Notes: a model not told the origin generated them from the letters alone. A stretch of DNA of 48,431 nucleotides from Candidatus Cryosericum hinesii (GCF_003570985.1 NZ_QXIW01000022.1:9679-58109), one strand, 5' to 3'. Counted from the first letter of the stretch, positions 1 to 8,558 are shown. Numbers and translations are program-made.

Positions 1-437
1 GGAAAGAGAAGTGCGAGACCGCATAGTATTGCACCGGTGGTCACGAGACAGTCGGCCACGTTAAACACGGACCAGCCGCGCACCCACAAGAAGTCGGTTA
101 CCTGCCCCGCCACGACACGGTCGATGAAATTGCCTGCAAACCCTGCAAAGACGAGAAGGAAACCATGAGCCAATCCTCTGTCTCCACGGTGCAATGCTAC
201 GATAGCCGCAACGCAGACACCAAGGCCGAGCACTGCATTCACTGGCACGACCCACTGCCGCCCTCCAAAGAGTCCGAACGCGACTCCCTTATTCATCGTC
301 AGGACAAGCCCCACCGGACCTACCGTGACGACATGCTGGAGAAGAAACCGCCGTGCCATCCATTTGGTGCCCTGATCTGCCAGGATCATCAGAACAACAA
401 GAACCGACCAGCGGAAAAGAGCGCTCGGCCTGTTCAT
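1..437 (-). CDS. lspA: Lipoprotein signal peptidase (signal peptidase II), 3' end cut by the window
   Basis: Inner-membrane aspartyl protease that cleaves the signal peptide of prolipoproteins after lipid attachment. I read 145 codons from an ATG at 437; the C-terminus runs off the window edge, and the family is usually about 160 residues. Both catalytic motifs are visible: NFIDR (Asp about residue 106) and FNVAD (Asp about residue 129). The expected N-terminal hydrophobic segment with DQGTKW (residues 21-26) and a conserved N-K-G-x-A-F-G stretch (residues 49-55) are also present. The start overlaps the stop of the upstream DUF167 gene (ATGA), so the two are translationally coupled. Identification is firm from the motifs. 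Confidence 0.93.
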   Translation of the reverse strand, partial: MNRPSALFRWSVLVVLMILADQGTKWMARRFLLQHVVTVGPVGLVLTMNKGVAFGLFGGRQWVVPVNAVLGLGVCVAAIVALHRGDRGLAHGFLLVFAGFAGNFIDRVVAGQVTDFLWVRGWSVFNVADCLVTTGAILCGLALLF

Positions 438-679
438 CGTATATCTTCAGCCATTGTAGTACCTTCCAGACCGATTTCCACGGTCTTACTCCTCGAAGCG
501 TGTCCACGTAGGATGCGAACCGCAGAGCGAGCTACGCCAAAGTGTCGACTGAGGATCTGCAGGAGTTCCTCATTTGCCTTGCCCTCTGCAGGCCTGGCAT
601 GTACATGGACGCGCCAGGGATCTCCTGGTTCCACATCCGATCTGCTGCTGCCTGGAATTACGCGTACTCTGATCCGCAT
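434..679 (-). CDS. DUF167 (YggU-family) protein
   Basis: Small 81-residue protein of the DUF167/YggU family. The core pattern is visible: an N-terminal beta strand (RIRVRVIPGSSR), then V-H-V-H-A-R-P-A-E-G-K-A-N-E-E (the family's PAxGKAN signature), then a C-terminal strand with the hydrophobic-R-G-x-x-S-R-S-K motif. The family fold is known but its molecular function is not established. A good Shine-Dalgarno (GAGGAG, 5 nt spacing) precedes the ATG. It overlaps lspA by 4 bp and lies 83 bp after dppF. In other bacteria DUF167 genes often sit near yggS/yggT and division genes, which fits this neighbourhood. Confidence 0.85.
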   Translation of the reverse strand: MRIRVRVIPGSSRSDVEPGDPWRVHVHARPAEGKANEELLQILSRHFGVARSAVRILRGHASRSKTVEIGLEGTTMAEDIR

Positions 680-700
680 AAGGTCTCCTCTTCAACGCAA

Positions 701-740
701 CTGGGCCGTCCATCCCAGCAACCAGGGACCGGCGGCCCAG
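701..740 (-). terminator. GC-rich inverted repeat after dppF, possible weak terminator
   Basis: Eight-base arms CTGGGCCG (701-708) and CGGCCCAG (733-740) enclose a 24-nt loop between the dppF stop and the DUF167 start. There is no run of T after the stem on the minus strand, so intrinsic termination would be inefficient. It may partly separate the dpp operon from DUF167-lspA. Confidence 0.3.
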
Positions 741-762
741 CACGTCTGCACGTCCGTCGCCC

Positions 763-1737
763 CTACTTCTTCGTCAGCAGGTGACAAGCCGCTGTGTGCC
801 CCGGTGCAACCTCAATGACAAGAGGCTCCTGCTCTTTGCAGATGGGCATCGCATAGGGACACCGCGTGCGGAAATGGCAGCCGGACGGAGGGTTCACCGG
901 TGACGGCACGTCGCCCTGGAGAATGATGCGTTCGCGTTTTACCTCGGGATCAGGCACCGGCACTGCCGAGAGAAGAGCCTGCGTATATGGGTGAAGCGGG
1001 TGGTCAAACAGCTCATCGTTCTCAGCAGTCTCGACGATCTTACCAAGGTACATGACCGCAACGCGGTCAGACATGTGGCGTACAACAGCGAGGTCGTGAG
1101 CAATGAAGAGATAAGTCAGGTCCAGCCGCTGTTGTAGCTCCTGGAGCAAGTTGATGATCTGCGACTGAATCGACACATCCAAGGCCGAGATGGGCTCGTC
1201 CAGGACAAGCAGTTCTGGATTGATAACAAGCGCGCGGGCAACGCCGATACGTTGACGCTGACCACCGGAGAATTCATGAGGATAGCGTTTTTCATATTCA
1301 GGACGCAGGCCTACAGTCTCCATCATGGTGGCCACAGCCTGTCTGCGCTCCTTGCGGGTGCCGATACTATGCACATCCAGGGGTTCCTGAATGATATCAC
1401 CCACCGGCATGCGTGGGTTAAGTGAACCATACGGGTCCTGGAACATGATTTGCATGTTCCGACGGAGGGGACGCATCTGATTCGGAGTAAGGTTGGTGAT
1501 GTCCTTCCCTTTGTAGATAATCTTCCCGCCGGTAGGCTGCAATAGCTTCAGCATAGTGCGCCCCGTGGTCGTCTTGCCCGATCCGGATTCTCCCACCAAG
1601 CTCAAGGTCTCGCCCTGATTGATGAAGAAACTCACCTCGTCCACAGCCTTGACTGAGGCGATGGTCGCACCGAAGACTCCTCCCTTGATGGGAAACCACT
1701 TCTTGAGGTTCTGGACTTCTACAAGTCTGGTTGCCAT
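763..1737 (-). CDS. dppF: Dipeptide/oligopeptide ABC transporter ATP-binding protein (DppF/OppF type)
   Basis: ATPase of a peptide/nickel-type ABC importer, 324 residues from the chosen ATG. Visible in order: Walker [11 protein letters not shown]-loop ([13 protein letters not shown]), ABC signature [14 protein letters not shown], Walker B LLVLDEP with the following SALDVS, and the H-loop IAHDLAVV. The C-terminal oligopeptide/dipeptide extension with its cysteine motif ([14 protein letters not shown]) is characteristic of DppF/OppF. The open frame runs further upstream, but an AGGAG 8 nt before ATG 1737 decides that start; the ATG two codons earlier lies only 2 nt from it. It is the last gene of the dpp operon, 19 bp after dppD. 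Substrate cannot be told from sequence. Confidence 0.93.
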   Translation of the reverse strand: MATRLVEVQNLKKWFPIKGGVFGATIASVKAVDEVSFFINQGETLSLVGESGSGKTTTGRTMLKLLQPTGGKIIYKGKDITNLTPNQMRPLRRNMQIMFQDPYGSLNPRMPVGDIIQEPLDVHSIGTRKERRQAVATMMETVGLRPEYEKRYPHEFSGGQRQRIGVARALVINPELLVLDEPISALDVSIQSQIINLLQELQQRLDLTYLFIAHDLAVVRHMSDRVAVMYLGKIVETAENDELFDHPLHPYTQALLSAVPVPDPEVKRERIILQGDVPSPVNPPSGCHFRTRCPYAMPICKEQEPLVIEVAPGHTAACHLLTKK

Positions 1738-1756
1738 GGTCATTTCTCCTCTCTGC

Positions 1757-2743
1757 CTACGACTCGATCGGGTGGAAGCAGCGTACCAGATGTCCGGGGG
1801 TAAGTTCAAGAATCTCCGGCTCTTCCTCTCTGCACTTCTCCGTAGCGAATGGGCAGCGCGGGTTGAAACGGCAACCCTTGGGCATATGGTATGGGGAGGG
1901 GACCATGCCCTCGATGGCGGGTAACGGTTCGTTGGTCTTCTTCTCCGTGAATTTCGGAATGGACGCCAGCAGACCGTACGTGTACGGGTGACGCGGAGAC
2001 TTGAAGATCTCTTTGGCAGATGCGTTCTCGACAATCTTGCCGGCATACGCGATGGCGATGGTCTCTGCCATTTCAGCGACGACGGCGAGGTTGTGGGTAA
2101 TGATGAGAATGGCCATACCCAGTTTCTTCTGCAGTCCGCGCATCAGGTCCAGAATCTGCGCCTGGATGGTGACATCGAGCGCCGTTGTGGCTTCATCAGA
2201 GATCAGGAGCTCAGGATTCGAGGACAGTGCCATGGCTATCATGACCCTCTGACGCATACCGCCGCTCATCTCATGGGGGTACTGGCTATAGCGACGCTCC
2301 GGTTCTGGTATGCCGACCAAGTGCAGCATTTCCACTGTGCGTCTCTTTGCCTCGACGTCATCGATCTTCTGATGCAGAGTAATAGCTTCACTGATCTGAT
2401 CGCCAACCGTGTAGACGGGGTTGAGCGATGTCATGGGTTCCTGGAAGATCATGGAGATTTTGTCACCGCGTATCATTCGCATCTCTTCTTCATTCTTCTT
2501 GAGAAGGTCTTTTCCATGGAAGAAGATCTCGCCTCCTATGATCTTGCCAGGAGGGTTGGGAATGAGGCGCATGATCGAGAGGGCTGTAACAGATTTTCCG
2601 CAACCAGACTCGCCCACCAGACCCACAACCTCTCCCCGGTGAATAGACAGATCAATACCATCCACGGCCGGAACAACACCGTCCTCTGTGTAGAAGAACG
2701 TACGCAGATTCTTGATATCAACAAGTACTTCTCGATTATCCAC
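1757..2743 (-). CDS. dppD: Dipeptide/oligopeptide ABC transporter ATP-binding protein (DppD/OppD type)
   Basis: Second ATPase of the peptide importer, 328 residues, starting at a GTG preceded by AGGAGG with 4 nt spacing. Walker [10 protein letters not shown]-loop [20 protein letters not shown], signature [15 protein letters not shown], Walker [16 protein letters not shown] and H-loop IITHNLAVV are all present. The C-terminal extension ([15 protein letters not shown]) matches the OppD/DppD family, where these cysteines can bind an iron-sulfur cluster in some members. It forms a heterodimer with DppF below the DppB/DppC pore. Walker B has Asp-Glu followed by Ala where Pro is usual; this is common in the family. 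Confidence 0.93.
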   Translation of the reverse strand: MDNREVLVDIKNLRTFFYTEDGVVPAVDGIDLSIHRGEVVGLVGESGCGKSVTALSIMRLIPNPPGKIIGGEIFFHGKDLLKKNEEEMRMIRGDKISMIFQEPMTSLNPVYTVGDQISEAITLHQKIDDVEAKRRTVEMLHLVGIPEPERRYSQYPHEMSGGMRQRVMIAMALSSNPELLISDEATTALDVTIQAQILDLMRGLQKKLGMAILIITHNLAVVAEMAETIAIAYAGKIVENASAKEIFKSPRHPYTYGLLASIPKFTEKKTNEPLPAIEGMVPSPYHMPKGCRFNPRCPFATEKCREEEPEILELTPGHLVRCFHPIES

Positions 2744-2751
2744 GGAACCTC

Positions 2752-3654
2752 CTACAGTTTCAGTTTCGGATCGATGGCGTCGCGAAGTCCATCTCCGAAG
2801 AAGTTGAACCCAAGAACAGTCATGAAGATAGCCAGACCGGGGTAGATGATTAGTCGGGGCGAATTCCAGATGAACTGTTGGGCGTTCTGTAGCATGTTTC
2901 CCCAACTGGCGAAGGGAGCCTGAACACCGAATCCCAGAAAACTGATAGATGCCTCGTAGATGATAGCACCACCGATACCGATGGTCGTCGAAACGATCAG
3001 GACCGCCAATGTGTTGGGGAACAGATGTCTCCACATGATGCGGTTGGCACTGGCACCGATTGCACGGGCCGCCTCTACGTACTCCTGCTCCTTGAGAGAA
3101 AGAACTAGACCCCGGACGAGACGGGCGTCAGTCATCCAGCCGAACACAACGATGACGAGGATAATCTGCCATACGCCCTTTCCAAGCACGCTCGCCAGAG
3201 CTATCAGCAGGGGAAATGTCGGGATAGACAGCATGGCATCTGTGAACCGCATGAGGATATTGTCCGACCAGCCGCCGTAGTAACCCGCAACAAGCCCAAC
3301 AAGAGCTCCAACGAGCGTCGAGCTGATCGCAGAAATGAAGCCAATGAACAGCGAGATGCGCCCTCCGAAGAACATACGGGCAAGCACGTCACGACCATAG
3401 TCGTCGGTACCTAAAGGGTGTGCACGGGAAGCAGGATTGAAGAGCCCGCCCAAACCCTCGATCTGAGTATTTGGATTGGCGCGCCAAATAAGGGGACCCA
3501 CGAACACGAACAGCAGGATAAAAATCAGCATGAATGCACCGACCATGGCCAGCTTGTGACGGGTAAGGCGGTGAAACACCATGCCAACATACGTGTAGTC
3601 CTCAGAGGACTTCTTCTGGCCCTTCTTCTTGGCTTCGATAGCTTTTTCCGCCAT
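2752..3654 (-). CDS. dppC: Dipeptide/oligopeptide ABC transporter permease (DppC/OppC type)
   Basis: Membrane permease of 300 residues with a basic cytosolic N-terminus, a first transmembrane helix (about residues 37-55) and the OppC_N domain. The BPD_transp_1 core follows, and HPLGTDDYGRDVLARMFFG is the hallmark segment of DppC/OppC. The EAA cytoplasmic loop is visible as YVEAARAIGASANRIMWRHL. About six hydrophobic segments are evident. It sits 9 bp after dppB and 8 bp before dppD. It pairs with DppB to form the pore. Confidence 0.92.
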   Translation of the reverse strand: MAEKAIEAKKKGQKKSSEDYTYVGMVFHRLTRHKLAMVGAFMLIFILLFVFVGPLIWRANPNTQIEGLGGLFNPASRAHPLGTDDYGRDVLARMFFGGRISLFIGFISAISSTLVGALVGLVAGYYGGWSDNILMRFTDAMLSIPTFPLLIALASVLGKGVWQIILVIVVFGWMTDARLVRGLVLSLKEQEYVEAARAIGASANRIMWRHLFPNTLAVLIVSTTIGIGGAIIYEASISFLGFGVQAPFASWGNMLQNAQQFIWNSPRLIIYPGLAIFMTVLGFNFFGDGLRDAIDPKLKL

Positions 3655-3663
3655 GATGTCCTC

Positions 3664-4650
3664 CTAACTGTACTTGATACGCGGGTCAACCCACGCATAC
3701 ACGATATCTGCCACCAAGTTGAACGCGATGACAAGAACGCTGGAGAGCATAAGGCCAATCATGGCCGTAGGATAGTCAGCCTTGGTTTCAGCTTGGATGA
3801 TAAGGCTGCCCATTCCGGGAATGTTGAAGATCGTCTCCGTAATGGCTGCGCCTCCAACAATGCCAGGTACCGACAATGCTATCAACGTCACAATCGGGAT
3901 CATTGCGTTGCGCAGAGCATGCTTGTAGATGACGGAACGCTCAGGTACACCCTTGGCACGGGCCGTACGAATATAGTCCTGGCGAATGACCTCGAGCATG
4001 GAGGACCGCATGTAACGCGCATAGCCACCCAGCGAGGAGAAGGCCAGAACGACGACGGGCATCACAAGATACTGCGCCCGGTCCCCAAGCTTCGCCCAGA
4101 ACGGAGCTTCCTCCAGTCCCGGCGTGATGAACCCGCCCGCAGGCAACAGGGGCATCCCGCTCGGTCGTTTCAGGACGACGCTGAAGAGCATCATCATGAG
4201 CAGTCCAAACCAGAACGTCGGCATGGACATGCCCAGAAAGCTGATGACCGTGACGACGTAATCGGTCACGGAGTATTGCTTGACAGCAGAGATGATACCG
4301 ATCGGAAGAGCAATGGCAATAGACACCAGGAATTCGATCCCCATGAGCCGCACGGTCACAGGCAACGCTCTGGAGATGACGTCACGAGCCGTAGAGCCAG
4401 GATACAGGAGAGAAGGGCCCCAGTCCCCACGAATGACGCCACTGAACCACTTGAAGAACCTCAGATACCACGGAAGGTCAAACCCCCAGGCCTTGATGAG
4501 GCGCTGGATGTCTGCCTTTTTGATTCGCGGGTTCTCGATCAGAGCCGCGAATGGGTTTGGCACGAGGGAGAAGATACCAAACGACACGATCATCACGATC
4601 AGGATCAGCGGGATCATGCCCAGAACACGCCGGATTATATAATCTCTCAT
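3664..4650 (-). CDS. dppB: Dipeptide/oligopeptide ABC transporter permease (DppB/OppB type)
   Basis: Membrane permease of 328 residues. The N-terminal helix RRVLGMIPLILIVMIVSFG is typical of the family, as is the early N-terminal periplasmic region ending in WGPSLLYPG. The EAA loop YIRTARAKGVPERSVIYKHALRN and the terminal segment ending DIVYAWVDPRIKYS are classic for DppB. About six transmembrane segments. The upstream binding-protein gene is degraded, so this is the first intact gene of the operon. Confidence 0.92.
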   Translation of the reverse strand: MRDYIIRRVLGMIPLILIVMIVSFGIFSLVPNPFAALIENPRIKKADIQRLIKAWGFDLPWYLRFFKWFSGVIRGDWGPSLLYPGSTARDVISRALPVTVRLMGIEFLVSIAIALPIGIISAVKQYSVTDYVVTVISFLGMSMPTFWFGLLMMMLFSVVLKRPSGMPLLPAGGFITPGLEEAPFWAKLGDRAQYLVMPVVVLAFSSLGGYARYMRSSMLEVIRQDYIRTARAKGVPERSVIYKHALRNAMIPIVTLIALSVPGIVGGAAITETIFNIPGMGSLIIQAETKADYPTAMIGLMLSSVLVIAFNLVADIVYAWVDPRIKYS

Positions 4651-4772
4651 GTTGGCAAAGACTCCTTTCGGCAGTCTCCCGCGCCTCCCTGCAGAGACGT
4701 GGAAGCCGATGAATCGAATCTACAGGTTCTCAGACTCCATAGTCGCGGTGTCGACGGATTTGGTCATCGTAC

Positions 4773-5140
4773 CTATTTCCACCAATACCAGTACTGGATG
4801 TTCCAGTTGTTGCAGACGGTGGAGGAGAAAAAGTGGTCGTAGCCTTTGAGGCCCTTGCGAACTTCGTCGGAATAGACGAGCTGCTCAAGATACGTGTACG
4901 GAGGGCCCTCGCCCCAGATGTCTTGGAGGTGAGCATGGACTGAATCAGGGTGACTCCACGTTCATGGAAGGTGGTGCCCTGCGAATACGGGATCTTCAGG
5001 ACCGCTGGTGTACCATCGGGAAGGGTGCGCGGGGTCTTGTCGATGTTCCACTTCCAGCTAGCGGCGCGCGCGGTAGCAACGGGGACAAGCACAGCAGCCA
5101 CGAGGACAACTGCCAAAACCAGACATAGAACTCTCTTCAT
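4773..5140 (-). pseudogene. Collapsed substrate-binding protein gene of the dpp operon (family 5 solute-binding protein)
   Basis: Starts with a good Shine-Dalgarno (AAGGAG) and a signal peptide (basic MKRV, hydrophobic core, ARA-A cleavage-like site near residue 26). It then jumps directly to a segment (TPAVLKIPYSQGTTFHERG) that resembles the start of the C-terminal lobe of family 5 solute-binding proteins. After LIQSML the frame shifts, and the last ~50 codons (DIWGEGPPYTYLEQ ... IQYWYWWK, stop at 4773) read in another frame and look like the C-terminal tail. Intact members have 500-600 residues; only about 120 codons remain. It therefore looks like at least two internal deletions with a frameshift. 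Inferred from pattern, not an alignment. Confidence 0.75.
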
Positions 5141-5195
5141 CGCATACTCCTTCCTAGAATGAGTGCAGGACATAAAAACTCTCTTCGCATACTCC
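5120..5195 (-). repeat. Imperfect direct repeat covering the binding-protein start
   Basis: Two copies of about 30 bp, 45-46 bp apart (5120-5150 and 5166-5195). On the minus strand both begin GGAGTATGCGA and continue with AGAGAGTT and TATGTC. The downstream copy contains the Shine-Dalgarno and ATG of the binding-protein remnant; the upstream copy has lost the ATG triplet. Looks like a small tandem duplication that has drifted. Confidence 0.6.
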
Positions 5196-5228
5196 GCGGT
5201 ACGACACACCTCCCTACGATGTGACCGT

Positions 5229-5333
5229 TTATCTAGAAGCTGTAGCTCTATATCCAGACCCAGCATCAGAGAAATCAAAGTAGGACAATCGCCCAACGTC
5301 ACTGTCCGCCTGGCCGATTGGGTATTTATCCAT
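5229..5333 (-). CDS. Putative 34-residue leader peptide, leaderless, upstream of dpp
   Basis: ATG at 5333 lies exactly 6 nt after the TATAAC -10 element of the dpp promoter, so transcription would begin at or next to this ATG. The ORF runs 34 codons (starting MDKYPIGQADSD, ending YRATASR) to a TAA at 5229, about 90 nt before the binding-protein start. There is no Shine-Dalgarno. It has no recognisable family and may be chance; the spacing, identical to that at mraZ and ispE, is the only support. Confidence 0.3.
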   Translation of the reverse strand: MDKYPIGQADSDVGRLSYFDFSDAGSGYRATASR

Positions 5334-5339
5334 TGTGAT

Positions 5340-5368
5340 GTTATACCACGGTCGGCTGAGAGTGTCAA
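5340..5368 (-). promoter_or_regulatory. Sigma-70-type promoter of the dpp operon
   Basis: TTGACA (5363-5368), a 17-bp spacer and TATAAC (5340-5345) on the minus strand. The -35 is a perfect consensus and the -10 differs at one base. It lies about 100 bp after the yggS stop and 200 bp before the binding-protein remnant, so it should drive dpp transcription. Confidence 0.8.
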
Positions 5369-5471
5369 TTGAACGACCTTCGAGGCCTGTAGCGCGAGCT
5401 CTAGGAACAACGCAGTGCAGAATGCGGCCTCTACCAATCCAATTCCAAGAACTGCGCTCATGAACAATTGG

Positions 5472-6176
5472 TTACACCTGAGAAGATGAACGGGGTCCAA
5501 AAATGCCCGTACCAACACGTATCATGTTAGAGCCATGTTCGATCGCGAGTTCAAAGTCGTCGGACGTTCCCATGGACAACAACGTGACACGTGATAAACC
5601 CAAGTCGCTGGCGAGCTCGTGGAACAGCAAACTGACAGATTGATATATTGTCGCCCGCATTTGCATTGTTGCTTGCAGAGGGACAACTGCCATCAGTCCG
5701 GAGATCTCATATAGCCAAGGAGCATCGGCGGCGGCAACATCACGAATCTGAGGCATAGTCAGTCCCCCCTTCTGCGATTCTTCACCGGCATTCACCTCCA
5801 GCAGGAACGTACGCGCCCTCTGTGCACCACGATCCTGCGTACCGTGCAGATGTTCGAGGAGTTCTGGACCTGCCGAATCGACCGTGTCGAACACTCGAAG
5901 AATGGCGTTGTACTTGTTCGACTGGAGTCGACCGATGTATCGGACAGTCACCCCGCGACTCTCGCACAGAGCGAAGACGTCTTTGCGAATGGCTTCCTGC
6001 AGGTAGTTCTCACCGATTTCGGTCGCCCCTGCATCAATGGCTTCCAGTATCCGGGGAAGAGGCTGTGTCTTCGTCACGCAGACAATATGCGGTTCGCCGG
6101 GCTGACCAGCCGCCCGGCGATACGACAAACAAGCTCGCTCACGGACTTCTGCGAGACGCTCAGCTATCGAGCCCAC
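5472..6176 (-). CDS. yggS: YggS/PLPBP-family pyridoxal phosphate homeostasis protein
   Basis: Cytosolic PLP-binding protein (234 residues) of the alanine-racemase-like TIM-barrel fold, thought to buffer PLP and keep amino-acid pools balanced. The PLP lysine is in VTKTQ (about residue 35). GENYLQE, IGRLQSNK (often IGHLQSNK), the SVD-like strand TVDSAG, LLEVNAGEESQKGGL, LSMGTSDDFELAIEHGSNM and IRVGTGIFG are the family blocks. The start is a GTG 9 bp after ftsZ without a clear Shine-Dalgarno, suggesting coupling. It is the last gene of the dcw cluster; yggS next to ftsZ is common in Firmicutes, Actinobacteria and relatives. Confidence 0.92.
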   Translation of the reverse strand: MGSIAERLAEVRERACLSYRRAAGQPGEPHIVCVTKTQPLPRILEAIDAGATEIGENYLQEAIRKDVFALCESRGVTVRYIGRLQSNKYNAILRVFDTVDSAGPELLEHLHGTQDRGAQRARTFLLEVNAGEESQKGGLTMPQIRDVAAADAPWLYEISGLMAVVPLQATMQMRATIYQSVSLLFHELASDLGLSRVTLLSMGTSDDFELAIEHGSNMIRVGTGIFGPRSSSQV

Positions 6177-6184
6177 ATTCGGCG

Positions 6185-7294
6185 CTAGAAGCCGCGAGGC
6201 GGTCCCTTGCGCAGTATGGCGGGGAGCTCGACTTCCTCGACCTTGAATTCCTTGAGAATCTTCTTCTCCTGTTCCGCTTCGGCCTTCTGAGGCTGCATCC
6301 CGGATGCCACTACTGTGATACGAATCTCATCGTTGGGCTCGCCAGACTCACCCAGGACTTCGTCGAAAGGATCGGCTAGACCGAAGATGATCTTGGCATC
6401 CTTTGACGCGCTCGACTGGATGGCCGTCGAGATGATATCCATCTCTTCCATGGAAATCTCGTGGCCAATGACGTTGTAGATAAGTCCGGTGGCGCCCTGC
6501 ATCGAATACTCCAAAAGCTCGTAGTTGGTGGCGGCTCTGATGGCCTTTTCCGCACGTTCGTCGCCCTTGCCGGTTCCCATGCCTATCCAAATACTGCCGT
6601 CTGCTCCGCTGGGAAGCTCTCCAGAAGGAGTCGATGTCAGGACGTTTTTGAGATCGGCAAAATCGAGGTTGATGATGCCGGGTGTCCGGATGAGCTCGGT
6701 AATGCCTTGAACCGCCTTCTTCAGGACCTCGTCCGCTTTGCGGAATGCATTGCTGATGGTAATCTTCCCTTCCTCCAGCTTGAACAGTCGCTGGTTTGGA
6801 ATGACGACCAATCCATCAACACTGTCACGAAGCTCCTTGATGCCATCCGATGCGACCTTGGATCGCTGAGGGCCCTCAAAGTTGAACGGCTTGGTAACTA
6901 TTGCAATGGTGAGGATGCCCAGTTCACGAGCCACTTTCGCCAGGACGGGAGAACCGCCCGTACCTGTGCCTCCGCCCATGCCGGCAGTTATGAACAGGAG
7001 AGAGGAGCCGGTAATTGCTTCTTTGAGCATCTCTCTGCTCTCTTCGGCTGCTTTTCTCCCGACCTCAGGGTCAGCACCCGCGCCCATCCCTCGAGCAACT
7101 TTTGCCCCAATCTGAATCTTGCTTTCTGCCCGACTGTATCGCAGAACCTGCGTGTCGGTGTTGACGCTTACGAAATCGACGCCGGAAGGAAAATCTCCCA
7201 CCATCCGGTTGACGGCATTGCCACCCCCACCGCCCACGCCGATCACCCTGATGCTTACATTCGAGCTTCCCCAGGGATCCAGTCGATCATCCAT
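6185..7294 (-). CDS. ftsZ: Cell division protein FtsZ
   Basis: Tubulin-like GTPase that polymerises into the Z ring; 369 residues. Nucleotide-binding blocks: VIGVGGGGGNAVNRM (residues 17-31), the tubulin signature GGGTGTG (residues 107-113) and the T7 loop NLDFADLKNVL. The signature is followed by GSP where AAP is the common form. The C-terminal linker is short and the conserved tail peptide reads ELPAILRKG, which should bind FtsA, and is followed by PPRGF. It lies 28 bp after ftsA and 8 bp before yggS. Confidence 0.98.
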   Translation of the reverse strand: MDDRLDPWGSSNVSIRVIGVGGGGGNAVNRMVGDFPSGVDFVSVNTDTQVLRYSRAESKIQIGAKVARGMGAGADPEVGRKAAEESREMLKEAITGSSLLFITAGMGGGTGTGGSPVLAKVARELGILTIAIVTKPFNFEGPQRSKVASDGIKELRDSVDGLVVIPNQRLFKLEEGKITISNAFRKADEVLKKAVQGITELIRTPGIINLDFADLKNVLTSTPSGELPSGADGSIWIGMGTGKGDERAEKAIRAATNYELLEYSMQGATGLIYNVIGHEISMEEMDIISTAIQSSASKDAKIIFGLADPFDEVLGESGEPNDEIRITVVASGMQPQKAEAEQEKKILKEFKVEEVELPAILRKGPPRGF

Positions 7295-7322
7295 AGTGGA
7301 TTTCCCTCCCCGTCAGTATGTC

Positions 7323-8558
7323 TTAGTCGAACAGGTCAAGGCCCTTGAACAAGCCGCTCAGGCCTTTGAATGCGCGCTTCTTCTTCTGAACTCCGGCACC
7401 ATCGCTGTGGATGCCGAGTTCGAGCAACCCGACTGATGTCGAGAAGCTGGGGTTTTTGAACGAACTAAAAACAACGTCATCGACTGTCGGCTGTCCCACT
7501 CGAGCTCGAAGTCCGCTGATCTCAGAGAACTTGTCCGTGATGTGGGACACCATGGCCGTCCCTCCAGTTAAGACAAGGCCGGCCGGAAGCATGTTGTTGT
7601 AACTGGAGTGCACCAGTTCCAGCTTCACGGCTTCAGCTATTTCTTCAATACGAGACGTCACGACATCGCTGATATATGACTTCGTTGTCGCAAGAACACC
7701 ATCACCCGATGCTGTCGAATAACTCACCTGGCTGTCCTGGAAGTCCTTTCCCCTGCTCGCATCCACCGAACCATAAGCCACCTTGAGCTCTTCAGCAACA
7801 TTCAGACTTGTCTTCAACATCATCGCAAGATCCATCGTCACATGGCGGCCACCTATAGGCAGAACAGCAACATAGCTGAGACTGCCTCCCGTGAAGACAG
7901 CCAGATCAGTCGTGTCTCCTCCAATGTCGACACAGGCGACGCCGATTTCTTTCTCTTCTGCCGAGAGAACAGCATCAGCTGAAGCCAGACCTTCGAGCAC
8001 AAGCTTGTCCACCTTGAGGCCGGACTCTGTCACACAGCGACGAAGATTGTCCAGAATCGTCGACTGTCCAGTGACGATGAACGCCTCGAACTCAAGTCGG
8101 ATGCCCGACATTCTCAACGGGTCCTTGATGCCTTCCTGACCATCCACGAGGTACTGGCGCGGGATCACATGGATGATCTCCTGATTTGGTCCCAGCAGGA
8201 CAGCCTTGGCAGACTCCCACACGCGATCCACATCGTCCTTCTGTATCTCGCGCCCCGGCCGGGATATTGCCACAAGGCCGCGGTTCACCAATCCAGTGAT
8301 ATGAGTACCACCGACGTTCACGATCACCGACGAGACGGAGTAGCTGCTCATCCGTTCTGCCTCGTCGCGTGCTGTCTGGATAGCCTGCGTCACACCTTCC
8401 ATGTCGACGACCACTCCACGTTTCAGGCTACTGCACGGAGCCGTCCCGACTCCAAGAATAGAGTCGAGGCTGTCTCCTGTCGCCGAAGCTATCAACATCT
8501 TGACACGGGTACTTCCAATATCGAGTACGCTGACGATTCTTTCCTGGCCAGCCATCAT
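7323..8558 (-). CDS. ftsA: Cell division protein FtsA
   Basis: Actin-like membrane anchor of FtsZ, 411 residues (410 if the second ATG is used). Actin/Hsp70 ATPase blocks are visible: phosphate 1 VLDIGSTRVKM, phosphate 2 CVDIGGDTTDLAV, and the adenosine motif VLTGGTAMV. The 1C domain lies between about residues 85 and 160. The extreme C-terminus (FKGLSGLFKGLDLFD) is an amphipathic helix fit for membrane binding. AGGAGG lies 1 nt from the first ATG and 4 nt from the second, favouring 8555. The start overlaps the stop of the small basic protein gene. Confidence 0.96.
   Translation of the reverse strand: MMAGQERIVSVLDIGSTRVKMLIASATGDSLDSILGVGTAPCSSLKRGVVVDMEGVTQAIQTARDEAERMSSYSVSSVIVNVGGTHITGLVNRGLVAISRPGREIQKDDVDRVWESAKAVLLGPNQEIIHVIPRQYLVDGQEGIKDPLRMSGIRLEFEAFIVTGQSTILDNLRRCVTESGLKVDKLVLEGLASADAVLSAEEKEIGVACVDIGGDTTDLAVFTGGSLSYVAVLPIGGRHVTMDLAMMLKTSLNVAEELKVAYGSVDASRGKDFQDSQVSYSTASGDGVLATTKSYISDVVTSRIEEIAEAVKLELVHSSYNNMLPAGLVLTGGTAMVSHITDKFSEISGLRARVGQPTVDDVVFSSFKNPSFSTSVGLLELGIHSDGAGVQKKKRAFKGLSGLFKGLDLFD

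Larger units (their letters stand above)
5141..5471. other. Leader/intergenic region between yggS and the dpp operon
   Basis: 331 bp without a conventional gene. It holds the dpp promoter (5340-5368), a possible 34-codon leader ORF (5229-5333) and the upstream copy of a 30-bp repeat. The minus-strand frame leading into the binding-protein remnant is open through the whole stretch, but its translation resembles nothing I know and I take it as chance. No clear yggS terminator is visible. Confidence 0.6.

Noticed and set aside
3418-4842. 474-codon open frame on the plus strand opposite dppC/dppB
   Set aside because: Composition is unnatural (His/Arg/Asp-rich, no domain), and it lies fully antisense to two clearly conserved permease genes. 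Shadow of their codon bias.
5141-5518. Open minus-strand frame continuous with the binding-protein remnant, suggesting a longer gene
   Set aside because: The signal peptide and Shine-Dalgarno at 5140 fit a start there, and the upstream translation crosses a consensus promoter and resembles no protein.
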